DNA of 64,000 nt from positions 1-64,000 of the forward strand of contig NZ_WJIE01000017.1 of assembly GCF_009649845.1 (NCBI RefSeq). Direction: 5' to 3'. The stretch's first letter is position 1, and the number at the start of each line of letters is the position of its first letter. The DNA comes from Polyangium spumosum (GTDB lineage: Bacteria > Myxococcota_A > Polyangia > Polyangiales > Polyangiaceae). A model generated the notes under the pieces. It was not told the origin of the DNA. It searched no databases and saw only the letters and a list, made by a program, of their open reading frames with translations. A program made the position numbers and the translations under genes. Positions 24,201-32,856 of this stretch are shown piece by piece.

Positions 24201-26111
24201 TCAGACGATGCCGTCCATCACCTCGAGCGCGAGCTCGTACTTGCCGAGCGGCGGCATGATGTACGCCCCCGCCACGCGATGACGCACCGCCGCGAGCATT
24301 TCCCGCGCAATGGCCACGCCCTCTTTTCGCGCGGCCGGGCCGCTGCCGACGCGCTGCATGCGGTCGCGCACGTCCTTCGGGATCTGCATGCCGGGGACCT
24401 CGTTGTGCAAAAACTCGGCGTTCTTGTGGCTCGCGAGCGGCAGGATGCCCACGAGGACCGGCAGGCCGAGGGGCTCGGCGTCTTTCAAGAATCGATCGAG
24501 CACTGAGACGTCATAGACCGGCTGCGTCATGACCAGCTCGGCGCCCGCGCGCTTCTTCAGCGCGAGGCGCTCCATTTCGCGCGCGTAATTCAAGGCCGCA
24601 GGCTCGGCGCCCGTCGCGCAGAAGAACGAGGTCACGCCGCCGAGCGGCTTGCCGCCAGGGTCGATCCCCGCATTGAGGCGCGAGGCGAGGCGCAAGATGC
24701 CGATCGAGTCGAGGTCGTAGACCGCCGTCGCGTCGGGAAAATCGCCCATCTTGGGCGGGTCGCCCGTGACCACGACGAGGTTGCGAATGCCGAGCGCGTG
24801 CGCGCCGACGAGGTGCGCGACCTGGCCGAGCAGGTTGCGATCACGGCCGCAGACGTGCAGCAAGGTCTCGATGCCGAGCTCCTCCTGCATGAGCACGGCG
24901 AGCGCGAGGTTCGACATCCGGGCCTGCGCGCGGGCGCCGTCGGCGATGTTGATCACGTCGACGCCACCCGTGACCAGCATCTTCGCGGCCGCGATGGCAG
25001 AGCGCGGGTCGAGGCCGACCGGCGGGTTCACCTCGACGGAGACGATGAACTTCTGGCCGATCTTGCCGGCGAGCTTGCTCTTGTCGCGCGTCGCGACGGG
25101 CCTTTGGCCGCTCGTGACGTGCACGGGCGGCTCGGGCGGGATGCTGCTGTCGGAGAAGCCGACCCAGAGCGGGCCAGGGTCGTCGCAGGCGCCGGCGGCG
25201 GCGCTCGCCTCCATACGCGCGGCGGCGGCCATGCGGCGGATGTGCTCGGGGGTCGTGCCGCAGCAGCCGCCGATGAGGCGGACGCCGAGCTTGCAGAGCC
25301 TACGAGCGAAGACGCCGAAGTACTCGGGGGTGGAGACGTAAATGAAGCGGTCGTCGACGCGGCGGGGGATGCCGGCGTTCGGGAGGGCCGCGAGGGGAAT
25401 GCCGAGGGGCAGGAGCTTCTCGATGGCCGCGAGGACGACCTGCGGGCCGTCGGAGCAGTTGACGCCGATGACGTCGCAGCCGAGGTCACGCAGGCGGGCG
25501 CCGACGTCAGCGACGGGCGTGCCGTCGGAGAGCGTGAGGTCGGCGTCGACGGAGACCTCGGCGACGAGGGGGAGGCTGTCGCCCACGGCCTTGCGGATGC
25601 CGTCGACGGCGAGGAAGAGCTCCTCGGGCTGGCGCATGGTCTCGACCATGAGGAGGTCGGCGCCGCCCTCGGCGAGGGCCTCGGCCTGTTCGGCGAAGGC
25701 GTCGCGCACGCGGGCGCGGTCGTCCTCGCCGAAGGCGGCGAGCACGAGGCCGCTCGGTCCGATGGCGCCGGCGACGTAGCCGCGGTCGCCCATGGCTTTG
25801 CGGGCGAGCCCGGCGGCGGCGAGGTTGAACTCGCGGACGCGGTCTCCGTAGCCGTGGCGGGTGAGGCGCACGCGGTTGGCGCCGAAGGTGTTGGTCTCGA
25901 GCACCTGGGCGCCGGCGCGCACGTAGTCTTCGTGGATGCGCTGGACGAGCTCGGGGCGCGAGACGACGAGCTCCTCGTAGTTGACGTTGAAGAGCACGCC
26001 TCGCTCGTAGATCTGTGTGCCCATGCCCCCGTCGACGACGAGCACGCCGCGGCGTACGGCGTCGAGGAAACGCGTGGGTTTCGGGGCGATCGAGGGCGGG
26101 ACGAGCGACAT
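24201..26111 (-). CDS. Bifunctional homocysteine S-methyltransferase / methylenetetrahydrofolate reductase
   Basis: Encodes 636 aa. Residues 1-300 are a homocysteine S-methyltransferase domain: DGGMGTQIYERG near 27, and the zinc cysteines Cys219 (GVNC) and Cys283/Cys284 (GGCCGT). Residues about 355-630 are a MetF-type reductase barrel (VEVNPP near its start, later VVTGDPPKMGDFP). The same fusion is known in Bacillus YitJ. It makes 5-methyl-THF and can methylate homocysteine, supplying methionine. The ATG at 26111 is preceded by TAGGGT ending 8 bases upstream and no Shine-Dalgarno, so a near-leaderless mRNA is likely. It is divergent from the dienelactone hydrolase gene. Confidence 0.92.
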   Translation of the reverse strand: MSLVPPSIAPKPTRFLDAVRRGVLVVDGGMGTQIYERGVLFNVNYEELVVSRPELVQRIHEDYVRAGAQVLETNTFGANRVRLTRHGYGDRVREFNLAAAGLARKAMGDRGYVAGAIGPSGLVLAAFGEDDRARVRDAFAEQAEALAEGGADLLMVETMRQPEELFLAVDGIRKAVGDSLPLVAEVSVDADLTLSDGTPVADVGARLRDLGCDVIGVNCSDGPQVVLAAIEKLLPLGIPLAALPNAGIPRRVDDRFIYVSTPEYFGVFARRLCKLGVRLIGGCCGTTPEHIRRMAAAARMEASAAAGACDDPGPLWVGFSDSSIPPEPPVHVTSGQRPVATRDKSKLAGKIGQKFIVSVEVNPPVGLDPRSAIAAAKMLVTGGVDVINIADGARAQARMSNLALAVLMQEELGIETLLHVCGRDRNLLGQVAHLVGAHALGIRNLVVVTGDPPKMGDFPDATAVYDLDSIGILRLASRLNAGIDPGGKPLGGVTSFFCATGAEPAALNYAREMERLALKKRAGAELVMTQPVYDVSVLDRFLKDAEPLGLPVLVGILPLASHKNAEFLHNEVPGMQIPKDVRDRMQRVGSGPAARKEGVAIAREMLAAVRHRVAGAYIMPPLGKYELALEVMDGIV

Positions 26112-26256
26112 CGCGGCGCACCCTAGCACAGGGGATGTCGGCGGCGGCCGCCCGAACACGCGCGTCGGGCGAGCTCCCCCTCCCCTCGCCTGGACCAACT
26201 AGGTTATGCTCCGCCCGCCCGCGCGGCTGCGCGAGGGGTGTACGGAGGCGTGTACG

Positions 26257-26934
26257 ATGTACGAACCGATCAAGTTTCCTACGAAGAGTGGGGCGGAGGC
26301 CCCGGGGGAGCTCGTGGCGCCCGAGGGCGCGGAGCGGGCGCCTGCGGTGGTCCTGATCCAGGAGTGGTGGGGGCTCAACGGGCAGATCCGTCACGTCGCG
26401 GCCCGGCTCGCGCGCGAGGGGTTCCTCGTGGCGATCCCCGACCTCTACCACGGCCGGTGGACCATCGACCCCGAAGAGGCCCAGAAGCTCATGGAGGGGC
26501 TCGATTGGGGCAAGGCGCTCGATCAGATCGGCGGCGCGGCGGCTTACCTCAAGGACCACCCGCGCAGCAACGGGCACGTCGGCGTGGTCGGGTTCTGCCT
26601 CGGCGGCGCGCTCTCGTTCGCCACGGCCACCGTCGTGCCGGAGCTCGAGGCCGTCGTGCCGTTTTACGGGCTCGCGCCGTCCGAGAAGTTCGATTACTCC
26701 AAGGTGAAGGCCCCCATCCTGGCGCATTTCGCCAGCAAGGACGAGTGGGCGAAGGCGGATGGCGCCAGGGCCGTCATGGAGCAGATGCGTTCGCGTGGAC
26801 AATCCATGGAGCTCCACGTGTACGAGGCCGGGCACGCGTTCGCGCACGAGGCGCGCAAGGACGTGTACGTCCCGGAGGCGGCCGCGCTCGCCTGGAGCCG
26901 CACCATTGCTTTCTTGCACCAGCACCTCGGCTGA
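26257..26934 (+). CDS. Dienelactone hydrolase family protein
   Basis: Encodes 225 aa, the family's usual size. The ATG at 26257 has GGAGG eight bases upstream. The alpha/beta-hydrolase core shows QEWWGLN near 32-38, the nucleophile Cys114 in GFCLGG, Asp162 in SKDEW and His193 in AGHAF, the Cys-Asp-His triad of dienelactone hydrolases. No signal peptide, so it is cytoplasmic. Real substrates of such stand-alone members are usually unknown; no aromatic-degradation genes lie nearby. TATGCT at 26205-26210 is a candidate -10. Confidence 0.92.
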   Translation: MYEPIKFPTKSGAEAPGELVAPEGAERAPAVVLIQEWWGLNGQIRHVAARLAREGFLVAIPDLYHGRWTIDPEEAQKLMEGLDWGKALDQIGGAAAYLKDHPRSNGHVGVVGFCLGGALSFATATVVPELEAVVPFYGLAPSEKFDYSKVKAPILAHFASKDEWAKADGARAVMEQMRSRGQSMELHVYEAGHAFAHEARKDVYVPEAAALAWSRTIAFLHQHLG

Positions 26935-26981
26935 TCCGAGGGGCTCGTTTTCCAGGTCGTGACCCGGTCGGAGGTTGGTCG

Positions 26982-27602
26982 ATGAATCGTTGGAACAAGC
27001 TTTGGCTTATCACCTTGCCGTGCGCCGTCGCGCTCGGCTTCGCAGGCGTGGGATGCTCGGACAATCCGGACGACGGTTCGGGCGGCAGCGGCGGAGAGGG
27101 CGGGTCGCCGGCGAGCAGCAGCTCGAGCAGCGGCATGGGCGGCTCGGGCGGCGGGGCCGGCGGGGCCGGCGGCGGCGGCTGCGGCGATACGATGACGGAC
27201 GCGATGAACTGCGGCGCCTGCGGCAATGAATGCGCGCCCGGCCAGACCTGCGCCGGCGGCGTGTGCACCTGCGGCTCGGCGAGCGTCGCGTTCGCGGACG
27301 TGCAGACGCTCCTGACGGCGAGCTGCGCCGTGGGCGGCTGCCATTCGGGCGCGGCGCCGAAGCAGGGTCTCGATCTGACGAGCGCGAACGCCCATGCCGC
27401 GCTCGTGAACGTGGCGGCCGACCAGTGCGCGGACGGGACGCGGATGCGCGTCAAGCCGGGCGAGCCGTCGGAGAGCTACCTCATCGACAAGATGATGAAC
27501 GTCGACAAGTGCGCGGGGAACAGGATGCCGCCTTCGATCGCGCTCTCGGACGACAAGATCCAGACCGTGTCGGACTGGATCTGCGGCGGCGCGATGCCCT
27601 GA
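26982..27602 (+). CDS. Lipoprotein with Gly/Ser linker and cytochrome-like CxxxxCH domain
   Basis: Encodes 206 aa, ATG at 26982 with GGAGG upstream. The signal peptide ends in GVGC (lipid Cys25). A Gly/Ser linker covers 31-66. Residues 67-97 form a small Cys-rich knot (CGACGNEC, CAGGVC). From 105 on it resembles short c-type-cytochrome-like domains of myxobacterial and planctomycete lipoproteins: CAVGGCH at 115-121 and RMPP at 181-184, where Met could be an axial ligand. The heme motif has four residues between the cysteines rather than two, so heme attachment is uncertain. It is 26 bp before a Ser/Thr kinase gene. Confidence 0.75.
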   Translation: MNRWNKLWLITLPCAVALGFAGVGCSDNPDDGSGGSGGEGGSPASSSSSSGMGGSGGGAGGAGGGGCGDTMTDAMNCGACGNECAPGQTCAGGVCTCGSASVAFADVQTLLTASCAVGGCHSGAAPKQGLDLTSANAHAALVNVAADQCADGTRMRVKPGEPSESYLIDKMMNVDKCAGNRMPPSIALSDDKIQTVSDWICGGAMP

Positions 27603-27628
27603 TTTTCTCGCGAACGGGATGGGGACCG

Positions 27629-28711
27629 ATGTATTGCCCGCGTTGTCTCAGGCGTTTCGAGGATGAAGAGCACCGCTTTTGTCCCTATGACGGGGCGAAG
27701 CTCGCCGCGACGCCCGACGTATCGTTGCTCCGCGCCAAACCCACCGCCGAGACGGGTACGGTGCTCGGAGGCCGGTACGAGGTGCGGGGGCTCATCGGTC
27801 GGGGGGGGATGGCCCGGATCTACCTGGCGCTGGATCGGAACACGAGCGAGCCGGTCGCCATCAAGATGCTCGACTCGCTGCACCTGCGCGCTCCCGGAGC
27901 GCGCGCGCGTTTCGACCGGGAGGCCAAGGCGGCGAACGCCCTCGCCCACCCGAACATCGTGAAGGTCCTCGACACGGGCGAGCGGCAGGACGGGGTGCCG
28001 TTCCTCGTCATGGAGTATCTGTTCGGCGAGACGCTCGGAGATTGGCTCCGGCGCGAGACCACGATGCCGCTCCATATCGCGCTGCCCGTGCTCTCGCACA
28101 CGGCGTCTGCGCTCGCGGCAGCGCACCGCGCGGGGATCGTGCACCGCGACGTGAAGCCGGACAACCTGTTTCTGGTCGGCGAGCCGGGCGAGCCTTACAA
28201 CACGAAGGTGCTCGATTTTGGTTTGTCGAAGCTCGAGGCGGCGAAGGCGGTGACGCAGGCCGGGGTGGCCGTGGGCACGCCGGAGTACATGCCGCCGGAG
28301 CAGGTGGTGGGGGACAAGTCGGACCCGCGCTCGGACGTGTATGCGCTCGGCGTGATGATGTATCGAATGCTCGTCGGGGAGCTGCCGTTCCGCGCGGACG
28401 ATTATGCCGTCTTGCTGGCGAGGCAGCTCATCGTGCCGCCGCGCGAGCCGTCGGAGGTGCAGCCGGGGATCGATCGGGCCACGGAGGGCGTGATCATGAA
28501 GGCGCTGCGCAAGCGGCCCGAGGATCGGTACTCGACGATGGAGGCGCTCTGCGACGACCTCGAGCGGCTCATGGGCAAGCGGCTCGGCTCGCTGTCGGCG
28601 GGGCTCTTGCCGCGAGGGCCGGACGTGTACGAGCCGAAGGATCAGCTCTCGCGGACGGCGACGAAGTTTTTTTACAACAAATTGGGGATGACGCCGCCCG
28701 CCTGGAAATGA
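27629..28711 (+). CDS. Ser/Thr protein kinase with N-terminal zinc ribbon
   Basis: Encodes 360 aa. Residues 1-25 carry CPRC and a later FCPYDG, a half zinc ribbon common before myxobacterial kinases. The kinase domain spans about 48-320: Gly-rich loop GRGGMA (58-63), Lys79, HRDVKPDNL with catalytic Asp174, DFG at 196-198 and a GTPEYMPPEQ activation end. All key residues are present, so it should be active. There is no transmembrane segment and the C-terminal 50 residues have no recognised domain, so it is a soluble kinase whose substrate is unknown. Its stop codon lies inside a terminator-like hairpin. Confidence 0.93.
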   Translation: MYCPRCLRRFEDEEHRFCPYDGAKLAATPDVSLLRAKPTAETGTVLGGRYEVRGLIGRGGMARIYLALDRNTSEPVAIKMLDSLHLRAPGARARFDREAKAANALAHPNIVKVLDTGERQDGVPFLVMEYLFGETLGDWLRRETTMPLHIALPVLSHTASALAAAHRAGIVHRDVKPDNLFLVGEPGEPYNTKVLDFGLSKLEAAKAVTQAGVAVGTPEYMPPEQVVGDKSDPRSDVYALGVMMYRMLVGELPFRADDYAVLLARQLIVPPREPSEVQPGIDRATEGVIMKALRKRPEDRYSTMEALCDDLERLMGKRLGSLSAGLLPRGPDVYEPKDQLSRTATKFFYNKLGMTPPAWK

Positions 28712-28724
28712 CCGGCGGGCGGCG
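28692..28724. terminator. 11-bp perfect stem at convergent gene ends
   Basis: Arms at 28692-28702 and 28714-28724 are perfectly complementary with an 11-nt loop containing the kinase stop codon. The next gene, on the opposite strand, ends 10 nt further right. This is the typical place for a bidirectional terminator. Confidence 0.55.
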
Positions 28725-28733
28725 CCCCTCGCT

Positions 28734-29477
28734 TCAGGCCGCCTTCACGAACTTCTGCAGCGATTGCGCGAGGTCGTGCGTGCGTTGTTGCTCGGGCGCG
28801 AGCTCCTGGAGGACGAAGTCGCGCACGGGCGGCTCGAGCTCGTCCATGTCCCGGGTATATCGCTTCTTGCCCTGATCCTCGCCCTCCTCCAGCGCGGCGA
28901 GCGCGGCGCGGTGGCCGAGCAGGTCGGCGCCGCGTTGCACGATACGCGCGAAGGCGCCCCACACGCCCGAGCTCTGCGCGGGCTCGCCGCCGAGCTCGCG
29001 CACCTTGTCGCGCAGGCGATCGACCCGCCTCTGGTGGCTCTCGCAGATCTGACGAAGCGAGCTCGTCAAATCGGCGTCGCGCACGCTGCGCAGGGCGAGC
29101 TCGTAGGTCTCGACGCTGGCCAGCTCGCCGCGCAGGAGGTCGTTCAGCCGGTCGAGCGTGTTCTCCTTCGAGGGCTCGCCCGTGCGCCGGGTCGAGGGCA
29201 CCTCCTCTTTGATGGCCTCCTTGGCCGACTCGGCGGCCGCGCGTGCGACCGTGGCGACCTCGCTCGCCGCGGCCGCGATATCCCGGCCGGCGTGCTCGAG
29301 GTGCGCCTTGGCGCGCTCGATCGATCCGCTCTCGCGCTGATCGACGCTGCTGCGCTCGATCGGCGCGTTTTCTTCGCCCCGCACCTCGTGCTCGACGTCC
29401 GTCCGTCCGCTCGTCTCGGGCTCGCTGCCTTGGGGGACGTTCGTGGAGAGGTCGGGCTGGCGCTTGTCCTGGTTCAT
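28734..29477 (-). CDS. DUF2383 ferritin-like four-helix protein with disordered N-terminus
   Basis: Encodes 247 aa, ATG at 29477. Residues 1-95 are charged, low-complexity and rich in Ala/Glu. Residues about 108-240 read as the DUF2383 (PA2169-type) ferritin-like helix bundle: LNDLLRGELASVETYELAL, then ESHQRRVDRLRDKVRELGG, then ALAALEEGEDQGKKRY. Glu and His residues are placed as in ferritin-like helices. Members are often linked to stress conditions, but the function is unknown. The gene is divergent from peptide deformylase with 75 bp between. Confidence 0.82.
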   Translation of the reverse strand: MNQDKRQPDLSTNVPQGSEPETSGRTDVEHEVRGEENAPIERSSVDQRESGSIERAKAHLEHAGRDIAAAASEVATVARAAAESAKEAIKEEVPSTRRTGEPSKENTLDRLNDLLRGELASVETYELALRSVRDADLTSSLRQICESHQRRVDRLRDKVRELGGEPAQSSGVWGAFARIVQRGADLLGHRAALAALEEGEDQGKKRYTRDMDELEPPVRDFVLQELAPEQQRTHDLAQSLQKFVKAA

Positions 29478-29540
29478 GGGGGATCCCTGGGGCGGAGCCG
29501 CTTTCGCGTCGAGCGCAGGTCGACCCTGACGTCTTCGTGG

Positions 29541-29546
29541 TAGGCT
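29541..29546 (+). promoter_or_regulatory. Candidate -10 for leaderless peptide deformylase mRNA
   Basis: TAGGCT ends exactly six bases before the GTG start of the deformylase gene, and no Shine-Dalgarno is visible. GTCGAC at 29519-29524 is a weak -35 candidate with 16-bp spacing. Confidence 0.35.
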
Positions 29547-29552
29547 CGGCCC

Positions 29553-30128
29553 GTGACGCTCCTGAAAATTGCTCAAATTGGACATCCCGTGCTCCGCAGC
29601 CGAGCGCGCGAGGTCGAGCGGGGCGAGCTCGCCACGGCCGAGGTGCAGACGTTCATCGACGACCTCGTCGAGACCATGCGCGACGCCAATGGCGCCGGCC
29701 TCGCCGCGACCCAGGTCCACGTGCCGAGGCGGATCGTGGCGATCGAGGTCAAGGACAACCCGCGTTACCCGTACAAGCCCAACATCCCGCTGACGATCCT
29801 GGTCAATCCGGTGATCGAGCCGCTCACGGAGGAGCGATTCGACAATTACGAGGGTTGCCTCTCGGTGCCGAACCTCAGGGGCGTGGTCCCGAGGTTCGCC
29901 GAGGTGCGCGTGACGGGCTGGGATCGGCACGGCGCGCCGTTCGAACGGGTGGCGCGGGGCCTGACGGCGGGGACGTTCCAGCACGAGGTGGACCACCTCG
30001 ACGGCAAGCTCTTCGTGGACCGCGTGACCGACACCTCGACGCTCTGCACGTGGGCCGAGTTCGACCGGTTCCACAAGCAGGCGTTCGTGGAGCGGATCGT
30101 GCCGTTCGTGAAACGAATGGGGGGATAA
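29553..30128 (+). CDS. def: Peptide deformylase
   Basis: Encodes 191 aa. All three deformylase motifs are intact: GAGLAATQ (47-54), EGCLS with metal ligand Cys102, and HEVDH with ligands His144 and His148 and catalytic Glu145. It removes the formyl group from new N-terminal methionines in the cytoplasm. No methionyl-tRNA formyltransferase gene lies next to it, the usual partner elsewhere. The GTG start lacks a ribosome binding site and sits at the predicted transcription start. Confidence 0.96.
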   Translation: MTLLKIAQIGHPVLRSRAREVERGELATAEVQTFIDDLVETMRDANGAGLAATQVHVPRRIVAIEVKDNPRYPYKPNIPLTILVNPVIEPLTEERFDNYEGCLSVPNLRGVVPRFAEVRVTGWDRHGAPFERVARGLTAGTFQHEVDHLDGKLFVDRVTDTSTLCTWAEFDRFHKQAFVERIVPFVKRMGG

Positions 30129-30132
30129 TGGC

Positions 30133-30435
30133 TCAGGGCCGCTTCGGGCGCGCCTTCGTCCTCCGGACGCGGACCTTGCCGCCGGGGTCTTGCCGCGCGA
30201 TGAAGGCGATCATCTTCGCGAGATCGGGGTGCGCGAGGAGCTCGGCGACGGTGTGATACCGGGCCTCGAGCTCCTTGTTCGTGAGCACGGCGTGGACGGC
30301 GTGGTGACAATCGCGGCAAATGGCGAGTGTCTCCTTTCCCCCGCGGCTCCGCGGCACGAGGTGATGATCCGAGGGATGCAAATTCGGCCGTTCACAAAGC
30401 GGGCAGGGCTCGATCGAGGGGGTGGCGCGAGGCAT
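30133..30435 (-). CDS. HNH-type small protein
   Basis: Encodes 100 aa from the ATG at 30435; the frame is open 19 codons upstream but there is no ribosome binding site for either start. CPLCERP, SDHHLVPRSRGG and CRDCHHAVH form an HNH core with two CxxC zinc pairs, as in small HNH endonucleases. The family name 'restriction endonuclease-like' is often applied, but no methylase or other defence gene is adjacent. It is convergent with the deformylase gene with 4 bp between stops. Nuclease activity is inferred. Confidence 0.8.
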   Translation of the reverse strand: MPRATPSIEPCPLCERPNLHPSDHHLVPRSRGGKETLAICRDCHHAVHAVLTNKELEARYHTVAELLAHPDLAKMIAFIARQDPGGKVRVRRTKARPKRP

Positions 30436-30622
30436 GCGGGTGGTCACACATGGTACACGGGACGCGCAGGTTGGTGATGGGCGAGGCGGCATACGTGAGC
30501 GGCCCGTTTGTCCTTCTGGACGTGGATCAGCCCACCACGCCGCGGCGCCGACGAGCGGGAGGCCCGCGCATGGGGCTTTTGAGCACGTTCGTGGCGTGGT
30601 ACCCTGACCGCGGATCTCGTCG

Positions 30623-31144
30623 ATGCAGACCTACAACCTCGCGAAGTTGAGGGCGGATCAGCCGAACCTGTGGCCGCCGCTCGTGCTGCCTGCGTGTCTG
30701 CTCGCCTGCGAGACCGCGCCCGGGACGACGAGCTCGTTCGAGCTCGCCTACTTCGCGCCAGGCGCGAACGATCCGACGATCGAAGGCTTCTCGCTGGTCC
30801 ACGCGGCCGACGTCGCGGCGGCCGACGTCGCGGCGCTACGCGTGGCGGGGCGCGAGGATCTCTTGCACGTGGCGGCCGCGGGGGTGATCACGGCGATGCT
30901 GCGGGCGCGCGACGAGCTGCGCGTGGCCCGCGTCTCGAAGCGTGGTCCGTGGCTGGAGCTGCACCTGCAGAAGTCGAACGGGCGCGACGAGGGGGTGCTC
31001 GTGGCGTTCGGGACCGACGGCGCGGATCCGGAGGGCGTGCTCGCGGACGTGGTGAAGCACGTGAACGGCGCGCCCGGGGGGCGGAAGATCGCGGGCGCCG
31101 TGGCGTTCGGCGGAGGAAAGGCCGCGATCCGGGTCCTGTCATGA
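30623..31144 (+). CDS. Soluble protein of unknown function
   Basis: Encodes 173 aa, ATG at 30623. TACCCT at 30600-30605 is a possible -10 with an 11-nt leader. No export signal or motif is recognised. It mixes beta and alpha segments and has an unusual run of repeated Ala/Asp/Val (near residues 60-75). Its stop overlaps the start of the next gene (ATGA), so the two products probably act together. The 187 bp before it hold nothing else clear. Confidence 0.65.
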   Translation: MQTYNLAKLRADQPNLWPPLVLPACLLACETAPGTTSSFELAYFAPGANDPTIEGFSLVHAADVAAADVAALRVAGREDLLHVAAAGVITAMLRARDELRVARVSKRGPWLELHLQKSNGRDEGVLVAFGTDGADPEGVLADVVKHVNGAPGGRKIAGAVAFGGGKAAIRVLS

Positions 31145-31854
31145 TCACCTTCGCCTTCGGGGCCGAGGCCTGGCCGAAGAGCCTCACGGTGTCGGACGTC
31201 GAGCGCCACAAGAGCACCCTGATCCAGCAGGCGATGTTCGCGCGGCTGACGCAGCCGGCGATGGTCTTCCGGACGCTGTCACGCGGGGCGCTCTACTGGG
31301 AGCGGTGGCTGCTCGAGAAGGACCCGGGCCGCTGCGAGGAAGAGCGCGTGGTGTCGGGCCTGGAGCTCGCGCGAGACGCAGGCGACTGGAAGGAAGCCGA
31401 GCTCCTGCTCGCGCATTGCCAGGCGTCGCCGGAGCTCGTCGGGCGGCCGTTCGTGGATGCGTGGAGCGTGATCGTGCGTGATCGCCTGCCGGAGCAGGTC
31501 GACAACGAGCAGCGGCTGGAGATCGCCTTCCAGAGGTTCCGAGGCGCGAAGGACGTGCAGGACGAGGGGGCGCGCGCCGAGCTCGCCCGCGACGTGATGG
31601 CGCGCGCGATGGAGATCGGGCAGGTGGGCTCGCCGGTGCCGGTGAACTCGTTGCTCGCCCGGATCGCCGTGGCGCAGGGCTGGAACGAGGAGGCCGAGGG
31701 GTCCTACGCCGCGCTGCTCGTGTGCCGGCCGCTGTGGATCCCGTACATCGTGCAGCTCTCGGAGCTGCAGGCGAAGACGGACCTGAAGCGGGCGTTCAGC
31801 ACGATCGAGACGGCGAAGAGCTTGCTCGGCAAGGATTTCTGGCTGGCGACTTGA
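31141..31854 (+). CDS. Helical-repeat (TPR-like) protein of unknown function
   Basis: Encodes 237 aa, with an ATG overlapping the preceding stop by 4 bp. The first 60 residues include LTQPAMVFRTLSRGALYWERW. The rest is helical, with spacing of small and large residues that resembles TPR units, for example around residues 180-225 (ARIAVAQGWNEEAEGSYAALL). No signal peptide. It is the second gene of a two-gene operon ended by a strong two-tier hairpin. Function unknown. Confidence 0.7.
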   Translation: MITFAFGAEAWPKSLTVSDVERHKSTLIQQAMFARLTQPAMVFRTLSRGALYWERWLLEKDPGRCEEERVVSGLELARDAGDWKEAELLLAHCQASPELVGRPFVDAWSVIVRDRLPEQVDNEQRLEIAFQRFRGAKDVQDEGARAELARDVMARAMEIGQVGSPVPVNSLLARIAVAQGWNEEAEGSYAALLVCRPLWIPYIVQLSELQAKTDLKRAFSTIETAKSLLGKDFWLAT

Positions 31855-31859
31855 TTGAG

Positions 31860-31908
31860 GTGGGGGGCTCCGGTCGCCTCGCTTCGCGAGGCTCCCTCTG
31901 CCCCCCAC
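31860..31908. terminator. Two-tier hairpin between convergent genes
   Basis: Outer arms GTGGGGGGC (31860-31868) and GCCCCCCAC (31900-31908) enclose inner arms GCCTCGC and GCGAGGC (31876-31882, 31886-31892) around a TTC loop. It starts 6 bp after the stop of the TPR-like gene and ends 10 bp before the stop of the opposing DUF3105 gene. It is the strongest terminator candidate in the window. Confidence 0.65.
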
Positions 31909-31918
31909 GCCCCCCGCA

Positions 31919-32815
31919 TCAATCGGCGCCTGCGTCCGCCGGCTCGGCCCCGCAATCGGCCGGGACGCCGCTGCCCGGGGCGAGGACGTCGACGCCGTCC
32001 GTGCAGAAATTCTCGGGCCCCTTCGCATAATACGTATCGAGGAAGGCGCCGAGCGCGGCCGTGTCGAGGCAATCGGCGCGGAGAAACGCGCCCCACGCGG
32101 CCGCGGCGAAGCGGACGTCGAGCGCGGGATCGGGCGTGACGATGATGCGCGACTTCAATGGCGCCGCGCATAGAGGATCGGCCGGGCGCGCGTCGAGAAA
32201 CGCCGCGAGGGTCGCGAGCTCGGATTCGCAGCCGCCCTCGCAATGGTACGAGATGACGACCGCGCCATGCTCGAGCGAGTGGACGAGAAAACCTCGCGGG
32301 ACGGGCGCGTCGTACCACTTGAACGCAGCCCACGAGGGGTAGTGAGGGCCCGAGGTCGGAGGGTTCGTCGCGTACACGACGGGGGAGCAAGCCAGGACGT
32401 GCGGAGAGGGCGTGACGGGGACGGCCATCGTGGTGACGGGACAAACGCCGGCGTCACTCGGTCCGCCGCCGCCAGCTCCGCCCGCGCCGCCGCTGCCGCT
32501 TCCGCCTGCGCCGCCTGCGCCGCCGCCGCCGCTGCCACCTGCGCCACCGCTGCCGCGCGCGCCGCCACTTCCGCCTGCGCCGCCGCCGCTTCCGCCTGCG
32601 CCCCCCTGCCCTCCCCCGCCGCTTCCCGACGAGGAGGACGCCGAGGACATGCCGGACGACGCGTCAGGCGCGTCGGCGCCTGCGTCTTCCGGCGCAGGCG
32701 ACACCGTCTCGACCGGCGAGCACGCGAACACGACGACGGGCAACACGAGCGCGCCGAGAGCGCCCACGGCCCCGGCGCGCCACAAAAACGAGCGCTCTCG
32801 GCGGTGATTCACCAC
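31919..32815 (-). CDS. DUF3105 lipoprotein with Gly/Ser linker
   Basis: Encodes 298 aa. The signal peptide ends in VFAC (lipid Cys near 32). Residues 45-120 are an Asp/Ser then Gly/Ser/Ala linker. The C-terminal part carries TNPPTSGPHYPSWA and HSLEHGAVVI, the hallmark of DUF3105, a family of secreted proteins of unknown function. GTG codons stand in tandem at 32815 and 32812; TAGAGT ends six bases before the first and there is no Shine-Dalgarno, so a leaderless start at 32815 is preferred. Confidence 0.85.
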   Translation of the reverse strand: MVNHRRERSFLWRAGAVGALGALVLPVVVFACSPVETVSPAPEDAGADAPDASSGMSSASSSSGSGGGGQGGAGGSGGGAGGSGGARGSGGAGGSGGGGAGGAGGSGSGGAGGAGGGGPSDAGVCPVTTMAVPVTPSPHVLACSPVVYATNPPTSGPHYPSWAAFKWYDAPVPRGFLVHSLEHGAVVISYHCEGGCESELATLAAFLDARPADPLCAAPLKSRIIVTPDPALDVRFAAAAWGAFLRADCLDTAALGAFLDTYYAKGPENFCTDGVDVLAPGSGVPADCGAEPADAGAD

Positions 32816-32856
32816 CGAGCGACTCTATCAGGCAGGCGCGGCCGTCGCGCCGGTTT

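Noticed and set aside
26238-27602. A 454-codon frame spanning the dienelactone hydrolase and the next lipoprotein
   Set aside because: Its first 240 codons are out of frame with the hydrolase. The lipoprotein signal with GGAGG at 26982 marks the true start.
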